The notes under the pieces: model-generated
What the model was told of the DNA's origin: nothing
Seen by the model: the letters and a program-made list of their open reading frames with translations, nothing else
Database searches by the model: none
Position numbers and translations under genes: made by a program
Assembly (NCBI GenBank): GCA_947624075.1
Contig: CANQIM010000020.1
Span: forward strand, 1 to 12,003
From: an uncultured Bacilli bacterium
GTDB lineage: Bacteria > Bacillota_I > Bacilli_A > RF39 > UBA660
Direction: 5' to 3'
Length of the DNA: 12,003 nt
Shown here: positions 1-5,580 of the stretch, piece by piece
How positions within the stretch are numbered: position 1 is the stretch's first letter
Layout of the letters: each line of letters begins with the position of its first letter

Positions 1-417
1 GGCAATACCGCTGCTGAAGTAATATTTTATAGAGTTGATTCCAATAAAGAAAAATTAGGTCTTACTAATTTTAAGGGAAATTATCCAACAAGAAATGAAA
101 CTGAAATTGCTAAAAACTATTTAACTGAAGAAGAACTTAATGTCTTAAACAGAATGGTATCAGCATATTTAGATGTTGCTGAAATTAATGCCTTGGATAG
201 ACATCCAATGACTATGCAAGATTGGGTAAATGAATTAGACTCATTTTTAAAAATGACTAGAAAAGATATATTAAAAGGATGTGGAAAAATATCTCATGAA
301 CAAGCATTAAAAAAAGCCCATGAAGAATATGACAAATATATGCAAAAACATTTAACTACTGCTGAACAAGATTATTTAGAAATGTTAAACAAAGAAGTAG
401 AAGAAATTGATAAATAA
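1..417 (+). CDS. RhuM-family protein, C-terminal part (5' end outside window)
   Basis: The frame is open from the first base and 138 residues are visible. They match the C-terminal half of the RhuM (virulence protein RhuM) family as I know it: a VIFYRVDS strand, the GLTNFKG motif, IAKNYLTEEEL, then LNRMVSAYLDVAE, and the PMTMQDW motif followed by a helical tail with the GKISHEQA segment. The protein has no signal peptide or membrane segment in the visible part and is probably cytoplasmic. RhuM was named from a Salmonella pathogenicity island; its biochemical role is not established, and members are frequent on genomic islands and near restriction-modification genes. An internal ATG at 154 is not the start, because conserved family sequence continues upstream of it. 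The stop at 415 is followed within two bases by the ribosome binding site of the next gene, so the two are probably cotranscribed. Confidence 0.8.
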   Translation, partial: GNTAAEVIFYRVDSNKEKLGLTNFKGNYPTRNETEIAKNYLTEEELNVLNRMVSAYLDVAEINALDRHPMTMQDWVNELDSFLKMTRKDILKGCGKISHEQALKKAHEEYDKYMQKHLTTAEQDYLEMLNKEVEEIDK

Positions 418-432
418 TAGGTGGAAGATAGA

Positions 433-1143
433 ATGGAAAAAAAATTAGAAACAAATTTATGTAAAATAAATTATTCAGAAAGTTTAGAAGATTTAGCAGA
501 AGCAACTATTTCCTTACTTAATCAAAAAATAAAAGAATTTAATTCATTTTTTGATATTTCTAATAATGAACAAATAGTTGTTAATTATTTTGATAATATA
601 GAGGAATTTAGAGAGTTTGTATATTCTTTAAGAGATAAAAGAGATTCTTTACCTGAATATGCTAGAGGAACCTATGATAAAGGAATGATTAATGCTTGTG
701 TAAATACTAAATTTCAATTAAAAAGGTTATATACTGCTAGTCATGAGTTATTTCATATTTTATATATGAAATATATATTGAATAATGATTCTTCAAAAAG
801 AATAGTTTGGTATGACGAAGGTATGGCACAATTTATGTCAGGAGAAAAAGATTATTTAACGGAAGATGCTTTTAAAGAATTTTATTTTAATGTTAGAGAA
901 AAAACAAAAACAATACCACAGATGAATAGTTTAAAGCATGGCAAGTCATTTGTTAATGAAGATTATAACGGGTATGACTTAAGTTATTTATCTATAAAAT
1001 ATTTATCAGAAATATTAAGTGATATAGAATTTAAAAATTTAATGTCAGATTTTTCAAAAATTACTCAACTCGGAAATAATATAATTAATGAAATGTTTAA
1101 TTATTATGATGAAAAGCTAAAAAGTAGAATTGTAAAAAAATAA
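433..1143 (+). CDS. Putative zinc metalloprotease with HExxH (gluzincin, peptidase-MA-like)
   Basis: The 236-residue protein contains SHELFHIL, giving the zinc motif H104-E105-x-x-H108, and 21 residues further on YDEGMAQF, giving a candidate third ligand E129. This HExxH plus downstream EGxA arrangement is typical of gluzincins of the peptidase-MA type. There is no signal peptide or membrane helix, so it should act in the cytoplasm. The substrate is unknown. ATG 433 is preferred over GTG 421 because AGGTGG at 419-424 lies 8 bases before 433 and overlaps the GTG. It follows the RhuM gene by 15 bases, suggesting one operon, and a terminator follows. The ImmA/IrrE family also has HExxH, but the DEGMAQF context does not resemble it. 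Protease chemistry is well supported by the motif; the family and role are not identified. Confidence 0.7.
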   Translation: MEKKLETNLCKINYSESLEDLAEATISLLNQKIKEFNSFFDISNNEQIVVNYFDNIEEFREFVYSLRDKRDSLPEYARGTYDKGMINACVNTKFQLKRLYTASHELFHILYMKYILNNDSSKRIVWYDEGMAQFMSGEKDYLTEDAFKEFYFNVREKTKTIPQMNSLKHGKSFVNEDYNGYDLSYLSIKYLSEILSDIEFKNLMSDFSKITQLGNNIINEMFNYYDEKLKSRIVKK

Positions 1144-1146
1144 ATT

Positions 1147-1196
1147 AAATCATCCTATAAAATTTGTCAGAAACAAAAAATTAGGATGATTTTTTT
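1147..1196 (+). terminator. Rho-independent terminator after the HExxH protease gene
   Basis: The arms at 1147-1157 and 1182-1192 are perfectly complementary over 11 bp (AAATCATCCTA / TAGGATGATTT) and the T-run reaches 1196. The loop of 24 bases is longer than usual, which is the only weak point. It separates the RhuM-protease unit from the recombinase unit. Confidence 0.75.
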
Positions 1197-1245
1197 ATGC
1201 TCTAAACACTATTACATCAAATTATATTACTAATTTTAAAGATAA

Positions 1246-1284
1246 AACCATAGAATTTATTGGAGGTAATAGAACTCTATGGTT
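1246..1284 (+). promoter_or_regulatory. Hairpin presenting the Shine-Dalgarno of the 44-codon ORF in its loop
   Basis: AACCATAGA at 1246-1254 pairs perfectly with TCTATGGTT at 1276-1284. Inside it TATT (1258-1261) can pair with AATA (1268-1271), leaving the hexamer GGAGGT (1262-1267) as the apical loop. The 3' arm contains the ATG at 1279. The Shine-Dalgarno would be exposed while the start codon is paired, so the structure could tune translation of the small ORF and, by coupling, of the recombinase. As DNA, the same dyad could be an operator. Role is inferred; the pairing is seen directly. Confidence 0.4.
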
Positions 1285-1413
1285 AAATACAATGTGAATT
1301 TAAAATTTAAAGAAAATGGTAAATCTTTAAATGAAATAATAACTAATGTATTAAGAATAGAACTAGAAAAACAATATATGATTTTCAATATTCCCAAAGT
1401 GAAAGGAGTATGA
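1279..1413 (+). CDS. Small 44-residue protein preceding the recombinase
   Basis: ATG 1279 is preceded by GGAGG at 1262-1266 (spacing 12) and the frame stays open to TGA at 1411. The translation begins MVKYNVNLKFKENGKSLNEI and continues as a predicted helix (ITNVLRIELEKQ), an arrangement of a beta strand followed by an amphipathic helix. Its 3' end carries the AAAGGAG ribosome binding site (1402-1408) of the recombinase, whose start lies 4 bases after this stop, so the two are very probably translationally coupled. I do not recognise the family. Position next to a serine recombinase makes a recombination directionality factor or a small repressor possible, but nothing in the sequence proves either. 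A leader peptide serving only to couple translation is an alternative. Confidence 0.6.
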   Translation: MVKYNVNLKFKENGKSLNEIITNVLRIELEKQYMIFNIPKVKGV

Positions 1414-1417
1414 ATTG

Positions 1418-2980
1418 ATGAATGGGAATAATAGTTTTAAAGCAGGGCTTTATATAAGATTATCAAGAGATGATGGAAATATTGAATCCGATAGTATTGT
1501 AAGTCAAAGAAGTTTACTTAATCAATATGTAAAAGAAAATAATTATAATGTTATAGATGAATATGTCGATGATGGATTCACAGGAACTAATTTTGAACGA
1601 CCTGCTTTTAAAAGGATGATTAAAGATATTGAATCTAGAAAAATAAATATGATTATTACCAAAGATATGTCAAGGTTAGGCAGAGATTATATAGGAACAG
1701 GAGAATTAATAGAAAAGTATTTTCCGAATAATAATATAAGATATATTGCTATTAACGATGGAATAGATACATTTATAGATAATACCAATAATGATATAGC
1801 ACCCTTTAAAGCCATAATGAATGATATGTATGCCAAGGATATTTCAAAAAAAGTAAAAACTAGTCTTCATTCAAGAATGAAAGATGGACTATATGTATCT
1901 GGTAGGTGCCCATTTGGTTATATGAAAGATCCAAATAATAGGAATCATTTAATTATAAATGAAGAACAAGCTAATGTTGTAAGACTTATATTTGATTTAG
2001 CATTAAAAGGTAATACTTATCATTATATAGCAGAGTATTTAACAAAACAAAAAATTAAAACACCAGCATCTTATTACAATTATGTATGGAATACAAAGTG
2101 CAGTAGTAAATGTATTTCTAAGGAACTTGGTGTATGGGTTGATACAACAATAAAAGCAATTCTAACTAATCAAATCTATGTAGGAGATTCAGTACAAGGT
2201 AAAACTAAAAAGATTAATTATAAGCTTAAAAAGACAATTAAAAATAATCCTAAAGATTATATTATTGTTCCAAATACGCATGAAGCAATTATTGATAGAG
2301 ATACTTTTATTTATATTCAAACTCTACTTCCTAAAAATGTTAAAAGACCAGAGAAGAAAAGATTTTATTTATTAGATGGACTTTTATATTGTGGAGATTG
2401 TAAACATCGAATAACAATAAGATATCAAAATAAAACAGGAAGAAGTTATACGACATGTGATTATTATAGAACTTACTCTAAATATCATGTATGCACAACA
2501 CATACAAATAATTATGAAATATTAGAAAAAGTAATTTTAGATAATATTAAGGATGTATGTGAGAAATATTTAGATAAAAATAAAATAAAAGATTCTATAG
2601 GAAGTACAACTTTTGAAAACAATACAATAAATCTAAAAAAACAAATTGAAAGTCTTGAACTTACAAATAATAAACTAACTGAAAATTTAGATAAAACTTA
2701 TATGGATAGATTAAAAGGCATTATTGATGAATCACAATATTTAAGAGTAAGTGAAAATATAAAAAAAGAAATAGATAATAATAAAAAGAATATTGATAAT
2801 CTTAAAAATAAAAATCAAGAAGTGAGTAAAATAAATAATAAAAAAATAGAAAAATATATTGATGAATTTTTATCATTAGAAAATCCAACTAGAGAATTAA
2901 TAATAAATTTAGTTGAGAAGATCTATATCTATCAAGATAAGATGATAGATATTATATTTACATTTAAAAATACTACATAA
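1418..2980 (+). CDS. Large serine recombinase (site-specific integrase/excisionase)
   Basis: This 520-residue protein is a large serine recombinase of about the usual length for the TndX/TnpX-like group. The resolvase catalytic domain occupies roughly residues 8-150, with the nucleophile S16 in GLYIRLSRDD, then SQRSLLNQY, DDGFTGTNFERP and the arginine motif TKDMSRLGRD. The Recombinase domain follows (about 165-290, with GRCPFGY). A zinc ribbon follows with C325-x2-C328-x18-C347-x11-C359. A lysine/asparagine-rich coiled coil (about 395-475) precedes the C-terminus, as expected for the arm that pairs integrases on attP/attB. It should cut and join two short att sites to insert or excise the element. 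ATG 1418 is chosen over TTG 1415 because AAAGGAG at 1402-1408 gives 9 bases of spacing. All key motifs are intact and no frameshift is seen. The gene ends a few bases from the putative right att site. Confidence 0.93.
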   Translation: MNGNNSFKAGLYIRLSRDDGNIESDSIVSQRSLLNQYVKENNYNVIDEYVDDGFTGTNFERPAFKRMIKDIESRKINMIITKDMSRLGRDYIGTGELIEKYFPNNNIRYIAINDGIDTFIDNTNNDIAPFKAIMNDMYAKDISKKVKTSLHSRMKDGLYVSGRCPFGYMKDPNNRNHLIINEEQANVVRLIFDLALKGNTYHYIAEYLTKQKIKTPASYYNYVWNTKCSSKCISKELGVWVDTTIKAILTNQIYVGDSVQGKTKKINYKLKKTIKNNPKDYIIVPNTHEAIIDRDTFIYIQTLLPKNVKRPEKKRFYLLDGLLYCGDCKHRITIRYQNKTGRSYTTCDYYRTYSKYHVCTTHTNNYEILEKVILDNIKDVCEKYLDKNKIKDSIGSTTFENNTINLKKQIESLELTNNKLTENLDKTYMDRLKGIIDESQYLRVSENIKKEIDNNKKNIDNLKNKNQEVSKINNKKIEKYIDEFLSLENPTRELIINLVEKIYIYQDKMIDIIFTFKNTT

Positions 2981-3000
2981 AAAAGGTATCAGGTGATACA
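2981..3000. other. Putative right attachment site (attR) at the element-LysM junction
   Basis: GTATCA (2986-2991) and TGATAC (2994-2999) form a perfect 6-bp dyad around GG (2992-2993). It lies between the recombinase stop and the LysM coding sequence. Large serine recombinases use short, partly palindromic att sites with a central dinucleotide, usually next to their own gene. The codons GGT GAT ACA encode the conserved Gly-Asp-Thr of the LysM motif. The residues before them (Lys-Lys-Val-Ser) fit the LysM consensus less well, since a hydrophobic residue is expected three positions before the Gly. The crossover is therefore probably at or just before the GG, but this cannot be fixed without the left end. 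Confidence 0.45.
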
Positions 3001-3666
3001 CTTTGGTCAATTGCTCAAAACTATGGAGTAAGCGTTGATGAGATTAAAAGTCTAAATAATTTGAAAGGTAATACATTAAGTATTGGCCAACAACTCAGAA
3101 TCCCTATTAATGATGATGTTAAAGATGAGCCATATGGTTATACAATTTATACTGTTAGAGTTGGTGATACTTTATATTCTATTGCTAAAAAGAATAATAC
3201 TACTGTGGAAAAAATTAGAGAACTAAACAATTTAAAAACTGATACTTTGACAGTTGGACAGCAACTTAAAATTCCTTATAATATTATGCTTGATGATGCC
3301 TTTGATAATGACTATTTAATCTATGTGGTTAAAGCAGGTGATAGCTTATATTCGATTGCGAAGAAATATAATATGAGTGTTCAAAAATTAATTGAAATAA
3401 ATGATTTAAAAAGCAATGTAATTAGTGTAGGCCAACAACTTAAAGTTATAGTAGGAAAAGATAATGCTATACCAATTGGTTCTAGCTGTTATGGAGAAGG
3501 ATATGTGGAACCTAAATATATTACTTATACAGTAAAAAAAGGAGACAGTTTATATGTAATAGCTAAGAAATATGACGTTAGTGTTGATAGTATTAAGGTT
3601 TTAAATGATTTAAAAGATAATAATTTAAGTATTGGTCAAATTTTAAAAATAAAGGAGGTTAGTTAA
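2986..3666 (+). CDS. LysM-repeat protein, 3' portion of an interrupted gene
   Basis: The open frame encodes four LysM modules: about 2986-3105 (lacking its first residues, from SGDTLWSIAQNYGVS), 3139-3273, 3319-3450 and 3520-3660. Each has the GD(T/S)L...IA and (S/T)VGQQL-type ends. LysM binds the N-acetylglucosamine backbone of peptidoglycan, so the intact protein should be a wall- or spore-coat-associated binder; no catalytic domain is seen in the remaining part. The frame has no credible start. Upstream it meets a stop at 2965 inside the recombinase gene, and the first in-frame TTG (3061) is in mid-domain without a ribosome binding site. The 5' end should lie beyond the element's left edge. 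The TAA stop overlaps the next ATG (TAATG), so this is the first visible gene of a cell-wall operon. Unless the element is excised, the gene is probably not translated from its own start. Confidence 0.75.
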   Translation, partial: VSGDTLWSIAQNYGVSVDEIKSLNNLKGNTLSIGQQLRIPINDDVKDEPYGYTIYTVRVGDTLYSIAKKNNTTVEKIRELNNLKTDTLTVGQQLKIPYNIMLDDAFDNDYLIYVVKAGDSLYSIAKKYNMSVQKLIEINDLKSNVISVGQQLKVIVGKDNAIPIGSSCYGEGYVEPKYITYTVKKGDSLYVIAKKYDVSVDSIKVLNDLKDNNLSIGQILKIKEVS

Positions 3667-4091
3667 TGAAACCTGAAATTATAAGTTTTGAAGATTTTAA
3701 AAAGACAAGTCTTTATCAACAATTTTCTTTAGAAAATCCATCTACTGGAACTTTAAAAGTCCAAGTTTTTACTGCTTATAAAGCTGTTCCGATAGCTGAT
3801 TGTGAAATAGTTATTTTTAAAACAATTGGTAATTATAAAGTTGTCTTTTTCACAGGCTTAACAAATAGTAGTGGAATAATTGATAATATTGTTTTACCTG
3901 CCCCAGAAAATGCAACAGCTACAACAATGGAAGCTCCTTTGTATACAACTTATGATATGACAGCAATTCATGTTGGCTATGAGACAATTAAACAGTATCA
4001 AATTGGTATACTTGGTAATATTAAAGCTATTCAATATGTTAGAATGACTCCATTAGTAGAATTGGAAGGTGTAAAACAAGATGGCAATTAG
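3666..4091 (+). CDS. SleC N-terminal-like protein with a carboxypeptidase-regulatory-like fold
   Basis: The 141-residue protein starts at ATG 3666, overlapping the LysM stop by one base, with AAGGAGG at 3652-3658 (spacing 7). Residues about 28-130 (from TGTLKVQVFTAYKAVPIADC, then a TNSSGIIDNIVLPAP turn and TTYDMTAIHVGYE) resemble the beta-sandwich seen at the N-terminus of clostridial SleC-type cortex-lytic proteins, which belongs to the carboxypeptidase regulatory/transthyretin-like class. There is no signal peptide, membrane segment or catalytic motif. In the proteins I recall, this part is fused to the SpoIID-like region that here begins the next gene. The stop lies 11 bases inside that next gene, so the two products are probably made together and may act as one assembly. 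Homology is by recalled pattern, and function is inferred from context. Confidence 0.6.
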   Translation: MKPEIISFEDFKKTSLYQQFSLENPSTGTLKVQVFTAYKAVPIADCEIVIFKTIGNYKVVFFTGLTNSSGIIDNIVLPAPENATATTMEAPLYTTYDMTAIHVGYETIKQYQIGILGNIKAIQYVRMTPLVELEGVKQDGN

Positions 4092-5424
4092 AAGTCCTAT
4101 TATACCAACCGTAATAACAGTCCATTTAGGAGCACCTGATGAGACGGCTCGAAATGTTACTGTGCCATTTGATGAATACATAAAAAATGTTGCTTCAGGG
4201 GAGATTTATCCTAACTGGCCAATTGATGCGATTAAGGCTAATGTTTTAGCAGAAATATCTTTTGCTCTAAATAGAGTTTATAATGAATGGTACCCTTCAA
4301 AAGGCTACAATTTTGATATTACTAGTAGTTCTGTATATGATCAGTCTTTTGGAGAAAATAGACAATTTTTCGAAAGAATATCTCAAGTAGTAGATGAATT
4401 TTTTAATAACTATATAGTTAAAGAAGACCAAGTGCAGCCTTTATTTGCCCAATATTGTGATGGACGAGTTACTAAATGTGATGGCTTATCACAATGGGGT
4501 AGTGTTACTTTAGCTAATCAAGGGAAAAATCCTTTAGAAATATTAAAAAATTATTATGGTAATGATATTAAAATAATTTATAATGCTCCTGTTGAAGAAA
4601 ATATTTCTAGCTACCCAGGGTTTCCTATCCAACTTGGAATATCAGGAGATTTTGTTAGAATGCTAAAAGTTCAGCTAAATAGAATAGGTCGCAATTATCC
4701 AGCAATACCAGCTATTACTGATGATAGTATTTATTTCACAGTGGAAACAGAAAATGCTGTTAAGAAATTTCAAGAGATTTTTAACTTACAAGTTACAGGT
4801 ATAGTTGATAAAACAACATGGTATAAGATTAAATATTTATATAATGCTGTTAAAAATATTAGTAATTTATATTCGGAAGGAATTAGTGAAGATGAAGCAA
4901 CTGTTCTTTTTGGAACTAAATTGCAATTAGGAGATACAGGTAGTTATATTAATACTCTTAATTACTATTTAAATGTAATAGCTTATTTTGATCCAGATAT
5001 TCCCTTTTTAAATTTAAATAGTGATACATTTACAGAAGATACAAGGCAAATGGTAGTTGCCTTTCAAAATAAATATGGTATAGCAGCAACAGGTGAAGTA
5101 AATGCTAATACATGGAAAGCTTTAAAAGAAGCTTATGCACAAACTATTGAAAAAGTACCTACTGATTGTTTATGTAATGTAAATGAATTTTATCCAGGAA
5201 GATATTTACTCAGAGATATGACTGGCGATGACATAATTAATTTACAAAAATTTTTATATTTAATTTGTCAAAAAAGACAGAGTATTCCAGGGGTAATTGT
5301 CAATGGAACGTTTGATAACTTGACAGAACAATCAGTTAGAGCAATCCAAACTAATAATGGATTAGAGGTAACTGGCGTAGTAAATCCAGCAACTTGGAGT
5401 AAAATTGTCGAATTATCTAAATAA
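4081..5424 (+). CDS. SleC-like peptidoglycan hydrolase: SpoIID-like domain plus three PG-binding modules
   Basis: The 447-residue protein begins with a SpoIID/SleC-type region (about 10-165) including VPFDEYIKNVASGEIYPNWP, where E41 aligns with the catalytic glutamate of SpoIID lytic transglycosylases. It also has the PLFAQYCDG...CDGLSQWGS and YYGNDI motifs known from SleC-like proteins. Three PG_binding_1 modules follow at about 185-260, 278-358 and 375-447, each with the FQ/IQ...G-x-V...TW ending. Length is close to C. perfringens SleC (438 residues), but the SleC N-terminal prepro part is missing here and sits in the preceding gene. No signal peptide is visible, as expected for a protein made in the sporulating mother cell. 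The start is supported by GGAAGG at 4064-4069. The likely reaction is glycan-strand cleavage in cortex or wall peptidoglycan; it could instead be a purely structural wall protein. Confidence 0.75.
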   Translation: MAIRSPIIPTVITVHLGAPDETARNVTVPFDEYIKNVASGEIYPNWPIDAIKANVLAEISFALNRVYNEWYPSKGYNFDITSSSVYDQSFGENRQFFERISQVVDEFFNNYIVKEDQVQPLFAQYCDGRVTKCDGLSQWGSVTLANQGKNPLEILKNYYGNDIKIIYNAPVEENISSYPGFPIQLGISGDFVRMLKVQLNRIGRNYPAIPAITDDSIYFTVETENAVKKFQEIFNLQVTGIVDKTTWYKIKYLYNAVKNISNLYSEGISEDEATVLFGTKLQLGDTGSYINTLNYYLNVIAYFDPDIPFLNLNSDTFTEDTRQMVVAFQNKYGIAATGEVNANTWKALKEAYAQTIEKVPTDCLCNVNEFYPGRYLLRDMTGDDIINLQKFLYLICQKRQSIPGVIVNGTFDNLTEQSVRAIQTNNGLEVTGVVNPATWSKIVELSK

Positions 5425-5430
5425 GTTACT

Positions 5431-5460
5431 ATAAAAGACTAGAAATAGTCTTTTATTTTT
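5431..5460 (+). terminator. Strong rho-independent terminator closing the LysM/SleC-like operon
   Basis: A perfect 11-bp stem (ATAAAAGACTA at 5431-5441, TAGTCTTTTAT at 5446-5456) is closed by a GAAA tetraloop and followed by T residues to 5460. It starts 6 bases after the stop of the SleC-like gene. Confidence 0.9.
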
Positions 5461-5580
5461 GGTAAAATTGTAGTAGATAAATTTACATGGGAAATATAAT
5501 TAAAGGGTAACTTTAGTTTCCTATTTATTAGAATTATTTTGTGGTATTAATTTAAAAAAGCAGTTTTGAAAGGATTTATT
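5461..5580 (+). promoter_or_regulatory. Upstream region with a -10-like TATAAT inside an imperfect hairpin
   Basis: A perfect TATAAT occurs at 5495-5500, but no good -35 hexamer lies 16-18 bases upstream; the nearest TTG (5468) would need a 21-base spacer. The TATAAT is flanked by two nested inverted repeats: GGAAA (5490-5494) with TTTCC (5517-5521), and TAAAG (5501-5505) with CTTTA (5511-5515). This is a candidate promoter/operator for the following gene. In DNA this AT-rich it may also be chance. Confidence 0.3.

Larger units (their letters stand above)
1..2992 (+). mobile_element. Right-hand part of an integrated element carrying a large serine recombinase
   Basis: The recombinase gene ends at 2980, and from about 2986 a LysM module continues in a different frame without its first residues or a start codon. 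A LysM reading frame that begins in mid-domain beside a large serine recombinase is what site-specific insertion into a gene produces. The 5' half of the LysM gene is not found anywhere upstream in this window, so the left end lies beyond position 1. RhuM, the HExxH protein and the 44-codon ORF are therefore probably element cargo; this follows from position only. No structural, conjugation or replication genes are visible in this part, so whether it is a prophage, an integrative element or a small island cannot be decided. The exact right edge is uncertain by about ten bases. Confidence 0.65.

Noticed and set aside
154..156. ATG as the start of the RhuM-family gene
   Set aside because: The frame is open to position 1 and the upstream residues (GLTNFKG, IAKNYLTEEEL) belong to the conserved family sequence, so the gene is cut by the window edge.
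155..163. GGTATCAG repeated at the LysM junction (2985-2992), as a possible left attachment site
   Set aside because: It lies inside the intact RhuM coding sequence, no LysM sequence precedes it, and an 8-base match is expected by chance in 12 kb of AT-rich DNA.
1200..1245. Promoter for the small ORF and recombinase (TATATT near 1223)
   Set aside because: No -35 hexamer lies at a suitable distance, and AT-rich hexamers like this are common by chance here; the recombinase promoter remains unassigned.
1411..1413. Use of the Mycoplasma genetic code (TGA = Trp), suggested by the strong AT bias
   Set aside because: TGA ends the 44-codon ORF and the 321-residue protein gene at sensible places, and every conserved Trp in HtpG, Xfp and the SleC-like protein is TGG.
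3061..3063. TTG as the start codon of the LysM gene
   Set aside because: It lies inside the first LysM module, has no ribosome binding site, and conserved LysM residues are encoded immediately upstream in the same frame back to about 2986.
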